Positions 1 to 8,069 of a stretch of DNA of 64,000 bases are shown in pieces; position 1 is the first letter of the stretch; each line of letters begins with the position of its first letter. The stretch covers positions 42,501 to 106,500 of the forward strand of contig NZ_CP090419.1 of assembly GCF_032716425.1 (NCBI RefSeq). Reading direction: 5' to 3'. The position numbers and the translations under genes were made by a program. The notes under the pieces were generated by a model, which saw only the letters and a list, made by a program, of their open reading frames with translations, was not told the origin of the DNA and searched no databases. The stretch is from Pseudoalteromonas sp. N1230-9. GTDB taxonomy: Bacteria > Pseudomonadota > Gammaproteobacteria > Enterobacterales > Alteromonadaceae.

Positions 1-1081
<1,081 letters not shown>

Positions 1082-1208
1082 ACAACGCCAAACGCGTTTT
1101 GTGGCAGCGTAACAGACAGAAGTTAAGAAACTAAAGTAGACATTTACTTAAAATCAGCATTCCGAATTTAGTAGTCGCGATTTTATATCGCGCTTACAAC
1201 AGAATACG

Positions 1209-1324
1209 CTTGGTGACAATAGCGTTTTGGACCCACCTGACCCCATGCCGAACTCAGTAGTGAAACGAAACAGCGCCGATGATAGTGTGGCATTTGCCAT
1301 GTGAAAGTAGGACATCGCCAGGCT
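1209..1324 (+). rRNA. rrf: 5S ribosomal RNA
   Basis: This is a 5S rRNA recognised by the core CCACCTGACCCCATGCCG and ACTCAGTAGTGAAACG, with GCTTGGTGA at the 5' side pairing with CGCCAGGC at the 3' side to form the terminal stem. It follows the 23S gene after about 130 bases, the normal rRNA operon order, and is followed by a strong terminator. The ends are placed from the terminal stem and could be off by one or two bases. Confidence 0.96.
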
Positions 1325-1335
1325 CCTAATTAAAG

Positions 1336-1366
1336 AAACCCGTTGCAGCAATGCAGCGGGTTTTTT
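1336..1366 (+). terminator. Rho-independent terminator of the rRNA operon
   Basis: An AACCCGTTGCA arm pairs with TGCAGCGGGTT (one G-T wobble) across a GCAA loop and runs straight into TTTTTT. It lies 12 bases after the 5S gene, where the rRNA operon should end. Confidence 0.92.
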
Positions 1367-1592
1367 GTGTTTGTCGTCGCGCTCCATCCGCGAACAGACA
1401 GCCCATGATGCGGGATAAACCCGCTGCTACTCACTATCAAAATGCCAAAGCGTAGGCGTGATTGTATATTTGATTTTCACTCACTCCACAACCTTCCACT
1501 ATATTTACTCTTTGTTGCAATTTTAATCTTGGTTTAGTACCTGAGCTATGTAAAACTATTTGGGATTTTTAAACCTCAATCAGGTGACATGA

Positions 1593-2525
1593 ATGTCTCA
1601 AATTAAAGCTTGGAAACTTATAAGCCTGTTTTGTTTGATAAGCTTGCTTATGGGCTGTCAGTCTAAAGAAGAGCAGCTAAAACAAACAATTCAACAATCT
1701 ATAGAAAAAGCTGAAGTCGAGTTGAACCAGCTAGGTACAGCGCTTGATAATGGCTCACTTCGCAATGCGACGATACTAAAACAATACGGAAAGGTTTTAG
1801 CTGAGCAGCAACCGCAACTTTCTGAGATCGCCCGTGTTATTAGCCTTGATGCGACTCGTGAAGGTGCTATCTATTCTGGCCTTACTCAGCGTTTAGCTGA
1901 CGCTAAATCAACTTACTTAATTCCACCCTATGAAGATACGCTTCATCAACTTGATTTAATACGTGATGCTGCAAAACCGTCATTATTTCAAGATGCACTC
2001 ACAGATCCCATCAATATGCTTGCAGATATGTCGAATGGCACGCTTGCACGTGTTGGCGCAATTAGTGGAGCAGCTGAAGGCGAAAGTGTCGGTAACCAGT
2101 TAGTTGGTAACCCTAACTATGGGCAGTGGCAAACGAATAGCAGCGGCACCAGCTTTTGGGTTTGGTACGGGATGTATCGTATGTTGGGCGATGTATTCGA
2201 CCGAGTTGAATATGGTCGTTGGAGCCGTCATAGAAAGTACAGCTATTACAATGACTATGGCCGTTATCGTTATTCAAGCCCAAAACAGATTAAAGCACAG
2301 CAAACGGTAGAGACGCGCACTCGTCAGTCTTATCAACGCCAAGGTAAACAATTCACTAGTCCGTATGCCACTAAGCGCAGTGGCGCATCTGGATTAAGCC
2401 GTAGCAGCTATACGCCGCCACGCACACGTAGTAGCTATGCTTCTAGCAGTAGTTACAGTAAAAGCTCTGGGTCATTACGTAACAGCTCGAGCAGAACATC
2501 ACGTGGCATTAGCCGCGGTAAGTAG
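1593..2525 (+). CDS. Lipoprotein with Ser/Arg/Tyr-rich tail, first gene of PspA-type island
   Basis: This is a 310-aa predicted lipoprotein of unknown function. The signal peptide ends in a lipobox (LLMGC, Cys22), and residues 24-60 are charged and probably helical. A central part of about residues 60-200 has no family I recognise. The last 100 residues are low complexity, very rich in Ser, Arg and Tyr, with repeated SS and RSS patterns. AGGTGA lies five bases before the ATG. It starts a same-strand run with DUF350 and spermidine-synthase-like genes 30 bases downstream. E. coli yjf clusters carry a different small envelope protein (YjfM, DUF1190) in a similar place, so an envelope role is inferred from context. 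The basic, Tyr-rich tail might bind cell-wall polymer or nucleic acid, but nothing in the sequence proves this. Confidence 0.85.
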   Translation: MSQIKAWKLISLFCLISLLMGCQSKEEQLKQTIQQSIEKAEVELNQLGTALDNGSLRNATILKQYGKVLAEQQPQLSEIARVISLDATREGAIYSGLTQRLADAKSTYLIPPYEDTLHQLDLIRDAAKPSLFQDALTDPINMLADMSNGTLARVGAISGAAEGESVGNQLVGNPNYGQWQTNSSGTSFWVWYGMYRMLGDVFDRVEYGRWSRHRKYSYYNDYGRYRYSSPKQIKAQQTVETRTRQSYQRQGKQFTSPYATKRSGASGLSRSSYTPPRTRSSYASSSSYSKSSGSLRNSSSRTSRGISRGK

Positions 2526-2555
2526 TGAAAAGAATAACCACCGGAGTTACAACAT

Positions 2556-3455
2556 ATGTATGAATTTAATGGAATAACAACTTGGTCGTTGCAAGCTTTA
2601 GCAATCGACTTTGCAATCATTATCGCTTTATTTGTAAGCTTAAAATTTATTAAAGGCTGGGTATCTAACTTACACGCCAATGATGAAATTACTGAACGTG
2701 ATAACTTTGCATTTGGTATTAGCTTTGCGGCAGGACTAGTGGCACTGGCTATTGTTCTAAGTGGCGTGAGCAGTGGCTCATTTGCACCGACCTTGCAACA
2801 AGAAGCATTACAAATGCTTGGTTATGGTGTGATGGCGATTGTACTTATTAAGCTAGGTCATTTCTTCCAAGACAAAGTAGCGCTACGTAAAGTGAGCCTG
2901 CACGACGAAATTGTAAAAGGTAATGCGACTGCTGCACTCATTGATTTTGGCCATGTAGTGAGTGTGGCTATCGTTATTCGCTCAGCTTTATTTTGGGTGG
3001 CGACCGAAGGCTGGCATGGTATTCCAATTGTGATCGCAGCCTTTGCGATTGGTAGCATCGCGATGCTACTGATCAGCCAATATCGAGTACAGTTATTTAA
3101 ACGTACTAACCGCAGTGGTGATTGCCTACAACAAGCGGTTATTGATGGCAACTTAGCGGTGGGTATTCGTTACGCTGGCTTTTTAGTGGGTAGTGCATTG
3201 GCATTAACTGCTGCATCAGGTATTGCTCCTTATGCCGCTGACAACATTGTAGCTAGTTTAGGTTACTGGGCATTGAGTGCAGCAGTGAGCTTAGTTGCCT
3301 TCATTTTACTGCATTTAGTGACTATTAAAATCATCTTATCTGGTTGTGATATTTCAGATGAAGTAAATCGCCAAAAGAACGTGGGTGTAGCTGCTATCTC
3401 TGCAGCGGTTTCATTTGCGATAGGTTCGACCATGGCAACCTTATTAGGTGCCTAG
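2556..3455 (+). CDS. DUF350 (YjfL-type) multi-pass inner-membrane protein
   Basis: This is a 299-aa integral membrane protein made of about eight hydrophobic segments, consistent with a doubled DUF350 unit; E. coli YjfL carries a single unit. The first half (about 15-150) and second half (about 160-298) both show long Ala/Ile/Val helices separated by short loops with charged residues, such as SLHDEIVKGN near 110. The family has no proven activity. In many bacteria it is encoded with PspA-like proteins, ATP-grasp or glutathionylspermidine-synthase-like enzymes and spermidine-synthase-like enzymes, as here. The stop lies four bases before the GTG of the next gene, so the two are almost certainly co-translated. 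A transport or membrane-modification role is inference. Confidence 0.88.
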   Translation: MYEFNGITTWSLQALAIDFAIIIALFVSLKFIKGWVSNLHANDEITERDNFAFGISFAAGLVALAIVLSGVSSGSFAPTLQQEALQMLGYGVMAIVLIKLGHFFQDKVALRKVSLHDEIVKGNATAALIDFGHVVSVAIVIRSALFWVATEGWHGIPIVIAAFAIGSIAMLLISQYRVQLFKRTNRSGDCLQQAVIDGNLAVGIRYAGFLVGSALALTAASGIAPYAADNIVASLGYWALSAAVSLVAFILLHLVTIKIILSGCDISDEVNRQKNVGVAAISAAVSFAIGSTMATLLGA

Positions 3456-3459
3456 TTAA

Positions 3460-5181
3460 GTGTCTACTACAACTACAGCCCCAAGTAGAGCCAATCTACT
3501 TGGGCATGATTTCCTATTAATAACTGTTATGGCCGTACTCGCTGGGTGCGGCCTTATTTATGAATACCTTCTCTCTCATTACGCAGGTCGTGTCTTAGGC
3601 TCGGTTGAGAGTGCTATTTATGCGATGATCGGCACCATGATTGTGGCTATGGGGATAGGTGCATTTTTAGCACGCTGGTTTAAAGATGCATTTACTGCTT
3701 TTGCTTGGTTAGAGAGTCTTATTGCTTTGGTCGGCATGGGCTGTATTTTAGCGATTGCCAGTGTTATCGCCGTTAGTTATTCATTACCACATATCTTCTC
3801 TGAGATTTTTAACCTACCAGCCGACACAGTACTCAATGGTTACGTGTTTGAAAGGCTGCAAGAATGGTCTCGTTTTTTACCTTATGTGTTTGGTTTATTA
3901 CTTGGGCTATTAATTGGTATGGAGATCCCGCTAATTGCGCGTATTCGCCAGCAAGTTTATGGGCGCTTCTTAGAGAACAATGCGGGCACCATTTACGGCG
4001 CAGATTATATCGGTGCCGGTATAGGTGCTGCGATTTGGGTGAGCATTATGCTGGCGATGCCAATTATGCAGGCAGCAGCGTGGACAGCGTTATTTAATAT
4101 TATTGCCGGTCTGGTATTTTTATGGCGCTATCATCAACACGTTCGCTTCGCTAAGTTACTGTTAGTTTGCCATGTACTGTTGTTGGTGTTTTTTGCGTTT
4201 GTGCTCGTGCTTGGCACTAACTGGATGAAAAACCTCAGTAATGTTTTATACAAAGACAAAGTCATCTACTCGCAAGCAACTAAGTATCAGCACTTGGTGT
4301 TAACTGAGCGTTTGAGTCGCAATCAGCCGAATGCAATTACCGATCTTTATCTCAATGGTCGTTTACAGTTCTCAAGTGTGGATGAGCAAATTTATCATTC
4401 AATGCTTGTCTATCCTGCAATGCTCGCCTCAAATCGTCACGACCGCGTACTGATCATCGGTGGTGGTGACGGGCTTGCATTGCGTGATGTTTTGAAGTGG
4501 CCAGTAAAGCATGTCACCTTGGTTGACCTAGATGGTCAACTGTTAAACTTATTTGGTAATGATGTGGGCGACTATGATGCACCAGAAAAGATCAGAACAC
4601 GTTTAGCAACCCTTAATAATCACTCTATGAGTGATCCTCGCGCTGAAATACGTACTGCTGATGCCTTTTTAGAAGTTGAAGCTATGCTGGCAAAGGGCGA
4701 GCGTTTTGACACTATTTTAATTGACTTACCAGACCCTAATCACCCTGATCTCAACAAGATGTACAGTGACTATTTTTATAATCATGTGCGTCAGTTGCTC
4801 GCACCTGACGGGGCTGTGGCCGTGCAATCAACATCGCCTTACCATGCGAAGAAAGCCTTTTTGAGTATCGCTAAAACAATGAAAGCTGCGGGCTTTGGTT
4901 ATGTTGAGCAATATCAACAAAATATTCCTTCATTTGGTCAGTGGGGTTGGACAATCGCGACAACTGCTGGTAAATCAGCAAGTCAACGAATTCGTGAAAC
5001 TAATGAATTACCCGTGCCATCTCGTTGGGTAAGCAAAGAATATTTATTAGCTTCTTTTGTATTTCCGAATCATTTTTTTGAACAAATAAATACGATTGAA
5101 GTCAATAGATTAGGCTCTGGAACCTTGTACGATTATTACCGCCAAGCATGGCAAGTTGAAACCGAATTGTACAAAAATTGA
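3460..5181 (+). CDS. Membrane-anchored spermidine-synthase-like aminopropyltransferase
   Basis: This is a 573-aa protein with two parts. Residues 1-260 carry about seven TM helices; residues 270-540 are a Rossmann methyltransferase-like domain of the SpeE family. The nucleotide-binding motif GGGDG is at 334-338, an acidic end of the next strand (VDLD) follows, and the putative catalytic loop DLPDP (Asp422, Asp425) is present. Soluble SpeE transfers aminopropyl from decarboxylated AdoMet to putrescine; the acceptor of this membrane form is unknown. GTG is used as start, placed four bases after the DUF350 stop. No AdoMet decarboxylase lies in the window, so the donor could be decarboxylated AdoMet made elsewhere or another AdoMet derivative. 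Confidence 0.9.
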   Translation: MSTTTTAPSRANLLGHDFLLITVMAVLAGCGLIYEYLLSHYAGRVLGSVESAIYAMIGTMIVAMGIGAFLARWFKDAFTAFAWLESLIALVGMGCILAIASVIAVSYSLPHIFSEIFNLPADTVLNGYVFERLQEWSRFLPYVFGLLLGLLIGMEIPLIARIRQQVYGRFLENNAGTIYGADYIGAGIGAAIWVSIMLAMPIMQAAAWTALFNIIAGLVFLWRYHQHVRFAKLLLVCHVLLLVFFAFVLVLGTNWMKNLSNVLYKDKVIYSQATKYQHLVLTERLSRNQPNAITDLYLNGRLQFSSVDEQIYHSMLVYPAMLASNRHDRVLIIGGGDGLALRDVLKWPVKHVTLVDLDGQLLNLFGNDVGDYDAPEKIRTRLATLNNHSMSDPRAEIRTADAFLEVEAMLAKGERFDTILIDLPDPNHPDLNKMYSDYFYNHVRQLLAPDGAVAVQSTSPYHAKKAFLSIAKTMKAAGFGYVEQYQQNIPSFGQWGWTIATTAGKSASQRIRETNELPVPSRWVSKEYLLASFVFPNHFFEQINTIEVNRLGSGTLYDYYRQAWQVETELYKN

Positions 5182-5193
5182 TATTTTACAGTT

Positions 5194-5241
5194 GACATAA
5201 TATGTCGGCTATGCAAATCTTAACTCAAGACATAATATGTC
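5194..5241 (+). promoter_or_regulatory. Two identical 13-bp palindromes (operator pair) before the DUF2170-pspA genes
   Basis: GACATAATATGTC occurs at 5194-5206 and again, letter for letter, at 5229-5241, 35 bases apart. Each copy is a perfect palindrome around a central base. The first is part of a TTGACA hexamer (5192-5197) that could be a -35 box; the second ends 19 bases before the ATG of the DUF2170 gene. This geometry fits a repressor that binds two sites flanking a promoter. I did not see the motif elsewhere in the window. The regulator is not known; the small RHH-like protein at 7097-7414 is a candidate. Confidence 0.75.
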
Positions 5242-5260
5242 AAAACGAAAAAGGTGAGAC

Positions 5261-5674
5261 ATGGAATTAAATGAACTATCAATCAAATTAGCGTCTTTTG
5301 AAACCGAAGGTGTGAGCTTTGAGTCTTTCTTGATTGCCAATCCAGGTGAGCAAGATGTGTTACAAGTTATCGTCGATGGGAATGATGAGTTACCTATCTT
5401 TGTTACTCAAACAGAAGAGCAATTACTGTGTATTAGCTACCTGTTTGCCGAAAACGAAGTGCAAGCAGATATGCGTAATGAGTTAAACGAAACGTTACTA
5501 CGTTTAAATGTACCAATTCCATTAAGCGCATTTGCAAAAATTGATGATAAATACGCTATTTTTGGCGCACTATCGGTTAATTCATCGTTTGATGATATTA
5601 CCCATGAGTTGGTAACACTGGCAGACAATGCGATTGATGCACTTGAAGCCGTGACCATTTATTTAAACGATTAA
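5261..5674 (+). CDS. DUF2170 (YjfI-type) protein
   Basis: This is a 137-aa acidic cytoplasmic protein of the DUF2170 family, whose E. coli member YjfI lies directly before the PspA-like yjfJ, the same order as here. It has no signal peptide or membrane segment. The protein looks like a compact alpha/beta fold with alternating strands and two helices near the C terminus (about 105-135). AAGGTGAG sits before the ATG, and the pair of 13-bp palindromes lies immediately upstream. It probably serves as a partner or chaperone of the PspA-like protein encoded 24 bases downstream; this is inference from conserved linkage. Confidence 0.88.
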   Translation: MELNELSIKLASFETEGVSFESFLIANPGEQDVLQVIVDGNDELPIFVTQTEEQLLCISYLFAENEVQADMRNELNETLLRLNVPIPLSAFAKIDDKYAIFGALSVNSSFDDITHELVTLADNAIDALEAVTIYLND

Positions 5675-5698
5675 TTAGCAATTTCTGGAGTTAAGATT

Positions 5699-6391
5699 AT
5701 GAGTATTTTAAAGAAACTATTTACAGCTGTACGTGGTGGCGCTCGTGAAGCAGGACAAGCAATTGTTGATGCAAACGGTATCCGTATTTTTGAACAAGAA
5801 ATTGCTGATGCACAAAATGCCTTGCAGCGTGCTAAGAAAAGCCTGACTGAAGTGATGGCAAAAGAGATGCAAACAAAGCGTAAAATTAGCGCATTAGATG
5901 CATCAATTGCAGAGCACGAAGCGTATGCAGGCCAAGCACTTGAAAAAGGCAATGAAGCACTTGCATTAGAAATCGCAGAAAAAATCGGTGATTTTGAAGC
6001 AGAGAAAGCTGAAAATGAAGAAGTGTTAGCTGGTTTTAGTAACCACATTGTGCAACTAAAGCAACAAGTTAAAGATGCAGAAAAGTCGATTAAAGAAAAT
6101 CAGCGCCAATTAACAATGGTTAAAACGACTGAAAGCGTGCAACAGGCTACAATGGCTGTTAACAGCACGCTAAATACTAATAGCTCATCAATGACATCTG
6201 CGCGTGAGTCTCTAGAGCGTATTAAGCAGCGTCAACAAGACCGTCAAGACCAGTTAGGTGCGGCTAAGCAATTAGAAGCGGATACTAACGGCGATGATTT
6301 AAAAGCGAAAATGGCTGAAGCGGGCATTGGTGATACCAATCCGAAAAGCGCAGATATTTTGGCGCGTATTAAAGCAAAACAAAATAGCTAA
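5699..6391 (+). CDS. PspA/IM30 family membrane-stress protein (YjfJ-type)
   Basis: This is a 230-aa PspA/IM30 protein. The N-terminal amphipathic helix (MSILKKLFTAVRGGAREA) is followed by a long coiled coil rich in Ala, Glu, Lys and Gln from about 25 to 175, then a flexible C-terminal part with a short helix. Members of the family polymerise on the cytoplasmic face of damaged membranes and reduce proton leakage (ESCRT-III relatives). No pspF, pspB or pspC is next to it and no sigma-54 promoter was seen, so this is not the classical psp operon but the yjf-like type. A strong hairpin terminator follows the gene at 6408-6440. Confidence 0.92.
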   Translation: MSILKKLFTAVRGGAREAGQAIVDANGIRIFEQEIADAQNALQRAKKSLTEVMAKEMQTKRKISALDASIAEHEAYAGQALEKGNEALALEIAEKIGDFEAEKAENEEVLAGFSNHIVQLKQQVKDAEKSIKENQRQLTMVKTTESVQQATMAVNSTLNTNSSSMTSARESLERIKQRQQDRQDQLGAAKQLEADTNGDDLKAKMAEAGIGDTNPKSADILARIKAKQNS

Positions 6392-6407
6392 TTAGTTAGT
6401 GGAAAGG

Positions 6408-6440
6408 CAAAAGGTAACCCATGCACTGGGTTACTTTTTT
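6408..6440 (+). terminator. Hairpin terminator or attenuator between pspA-like and DUF2491 genes
   Basis: GTAACCCA (6414-6421) pairs with TGGGTTAC (6427-6434) over a five-base loop and is followed by six T. The stem can extend outward through AAAA/TTTT pairs to a GC clamp. It ends 22 bases before the DUF2491 start codon, so it probably reduces readthrough from the PspA-like gene into the next genes. Confidence 0.85.
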
Positions 6441-6461
6441 GCTTCAACAAGGAGTCAGCCA

Positions 6462-7100
6462 ATGTTTAACTTTTTCAAATCTAAAAAAGCACCGGAGCGT
6501 CAACTCACCGAGCCTAGCCAATTGCAAGTTGGTGATATGTTAAGCGTCATAGATTCATTTGCTTATCCGAGCTGGCTAAAGGGACAAACATTACGTGTTG
6601 TTGATGTACAAACGTATCAGTATCAACGTAGTGCGGAGTATGAGTTGGTACTTGAAAGCGAGTCAGGACAAGTGGTGTTTTTGCAAATTGAGTCTGATGA
6701 CGGTGAACAGTGGGCAAACTTTGCGATCAAAATTCAACGCGACGATGTTGATGAGATTTTTTCCCTTGATGAGTTCGCTCGTATTTTTGATGAAGACGAA
6801 TTAACGGCAATTAATGTGCAAAATAGCCCAGAGCGTTTTAGTCACTTTTTAGCATCAAGCTACAAACAAACAGAAGCACCTTATGTGTGTTATTTCCACA
6901 ACAAAGATTACCGTAATAAGCCTTTACCTCGTTATGAAGACGAAGGCGGGGAGCCGTGCGAAATGATCTGTTTAAGCTCTGATGATGAATCACATGGTTT
7001 AAATATTGAGGTTTGGGAAGGGGGTGAAACAGAAGTATCACTGACGTTAACCAGACCAATAAGTGATATTGTTGATTTATTTCCTGGGGATGCCAAGTGA
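6462..7100 (+). CDS. DUF2491 (YjfK-type) protein
   Basis: This is a 212-aa protein of the DUF2491 family, represented in E. coli by YjfK next to the PspA-like yjfJ. The start at 6462 is chosen because AAGGAG lies seven bases before it; an earlier in-frame start at 6399 would run through the terminator hairpin and has no ribosome binding site. The protein is acidic and soluble, rich in beta strands, with a cluster YEDEGGEPCEMI around 165-180. Its function is unknown. It overlaps the next gene by GTGA, showing tight translational coupling to the RHH-like protein. Confidence 0.86.
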   Translation: MFNFFKSKKAPERQLTEPSQLQVGDMLSVIDSFAYPSWLKGQTLRVVDVQTYQYQRSAEYELVLESESGQVVFLQIESDDGEQWANFAIKIQRDDVDEIFSLDEFARIFDEDELTAINVQNSPERFSHFLASSYKQTEAPYVCYFHNKDYRNKPLPRYEDEGGEPCEMICLSSDDESHGLNIEVWEGGETEVSLTLTRPISDIVDLFPGDAK

Positions 7101-7414
7101 GTGATGCAAAAGCCAAGTGGCAGCGTCAGGAGCAAGCAGTTAGAGCAACGCAAATGGCGTTTGATTTAAGCTCTGAAGTGCAAAAATCAATTAAGAAGCA
7201 AGCCATTGACCAAGAGCTTACCCCCTCAGATATGATCCGTAAGATTTTGGAACTCGATGTTAAGTCGAAAAAAACCAGACAGCGTTTATCGTTTAACTTA
7301 AATGATGAAGAAATTGCCTTATTGGCTGAGCGGTTTGGGGTTGCTGCTGATGATAAGCGCGCAGTGAAACAACAAGTTGCTGAGTTACTGATTGCACACA
7401 GTAAAAAAAGCTAA
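7097..7414 (+). CDS. Small tandem ribbon-helix-helix-like protein, candidate regulator
   Basis: This is a 105-aa protein starting with GTG inside the DUF2491 stop (GTGA overlap). Two segments share a strand-helix-helix plan: MAFDLSSEVQKSIKKQAI followed by LTPSDMIRKILEL (about 20-52), and RLSFNLNDEEIALLAERF followed by an Ala/Gln/Leu helix (about 62-100). This resembles two ribbon-helix-helix DNA-binding units in one chain. RHH proteins bind short palindromes in tandem, and two identical palindromes lie upstream of the same gene group at 5194-5241. No family name is recognised with certainty; the RHH reading is by eye. Confidence 0.7.
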   Translation: MSDAKAKWQRQEQAVRATQMAFDLSSEVQKSIKKQAIDQELTPSDMIRKILELDVKSKKTRQRLSFNLNDEEIALLAERFGVAADDKRAVKQQVAELLIAHSKKS

Positions 7415-7479
7415 GGTTTTGCCTTTACTTCTTTAAGCCCTTACACTGAGAAAAGATGTTTTAACGAAGTGGCATAACT

Positions 7480-7665
7480 GTGGATATTATTTTACTTGCT
7501 TATTTAGTTATTTTTGCATTATTTGGCACCGCGGCAAGTTACTTTGTACGTTACATTTATGCTTACTGGGTGCATAACACGATGCACATAAAATACATTT
7601 ATAAGGCCGGTATTTGCATCATCAGTGTGGTGATAATATCCGGCCTTATTGCATTATTTACTTAA
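7480..7665 (+). CDS. Small two-helix membrane protein (hypothetical)
   Basis: This is a 61-aa candidate with two hydrophobic segments (about 3-22 and 44-60) separated by an aromatic, basic loop (RYIYAYWVHN). It begins with GTG and has only a weak ribosome binding site, so its reality rests on the membrane-like composition and its place on the same strand after the RHH-like gene. The last 65 bases form a strong hairpin with 10-bp arms, and the stop overlaps the convergent lipoprotein gene by eight bases. No family is recognised. Confidence 0.45.
   Translation: MDIILLAYLVIFALFGTAASYFVRYIYAYWVHNTMHIKYIYKAGICIISVVIISGLIALFT
7601..7650. repeat. Inverted repeat at the 3' end of the stress island
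   Basis: ATAAGGCCGG (7601-7610) and CCGGCCTTAT (7640-7649) are perfect complements; the loop contains a second small stem. No T-run follows, so it is either a 3'-end stabilising hairpin or an imperfect terminator between converging genes. Confidence 0.65.
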
Positions 7666-8056
7666 TCTCGATTGCTTGACACTGCTGTGAAATACACAGC
7701 GACTGTACAGGCAGTACAGGCGAGCAATCATTCACAGTTAAGGACTGTTCTGTGTTTTTTTCTGCCATTGTAATTCGCTCGGCAAGTTGTTCAGCCTGTT
7801 CTTGCGCTGCGTTTAAGGTTGAATAAACAACGTAGCGGCTTGGCCCTCCACATGTGCGTTCTCCAACTTCTAATACCTTGCACTGGAAAGTTGCTGTGCA
7901 GCTATTGTTGCTCGCTAACTCGTTCAATTGTTCATTTAAATCGCTTAAATCAACCTTACTAGAATTGCTTGATGTTGTTGTTTCACAACCTGTTAATGCT
8001 ATTACCGCAAATATACCAGTAGTGATGAAAAGTTTTTTTAACGTTGAACGAACCAT
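7658..8056 (-). CDS. Lipoprotein of a CGGP-motif family, copy 1
   Basis: This is a 132-aa lipoprotein with signal peptide and lipobox (ALTGC). The mature part has a helical segment and four spaced cysteines in the pattern C-x5-QCKVL-x-VG-x-R-x-CGGPS. This motif is shared almost position by position with the protein encoded just upstream (8070-8558), so the two are tandem paralogues. The Cys arrangement suggests disulfides in the periplasm. AAGGAAT lies upstream of the ATG. I know the motif only as a hypothetical family and cannot name a function. Confidence 0.82.
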   Translation of the reverse strand: MVRSTLKKLFITTGIFAVIALTGCETTTSSNSSKVDLSDLNEQLNELASNNSCTATFQCKVLEVGERTCGGPSRYVVYSTLNAAQEQAEQLAERITMAEKNTEQSLTVNDCSPVLPVQSLCISQQCQAIEIK

Positions 8057-8069
8057 TATTGCTTATTCC

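Noticed and set aside
1410..1424. GCGGG/CCCGC hairpin after the rRNA terminator
   Set aside because: Only five base pairs, and no second copy was seen in the window to support a repeat family.
5194..5241. Sigma-54 promoter for the PspA-like genes
   Set aside because: No TGGC-N8-TTGC pattern was found upstream, and no pspF gene is present.
6399..6461. Longer start for the DUF2491 protein at 6399
   Set aside because: The extension runs through a terminator hairpin and has no ribosome binding site; AAGGAG fits the ATG at 6462.
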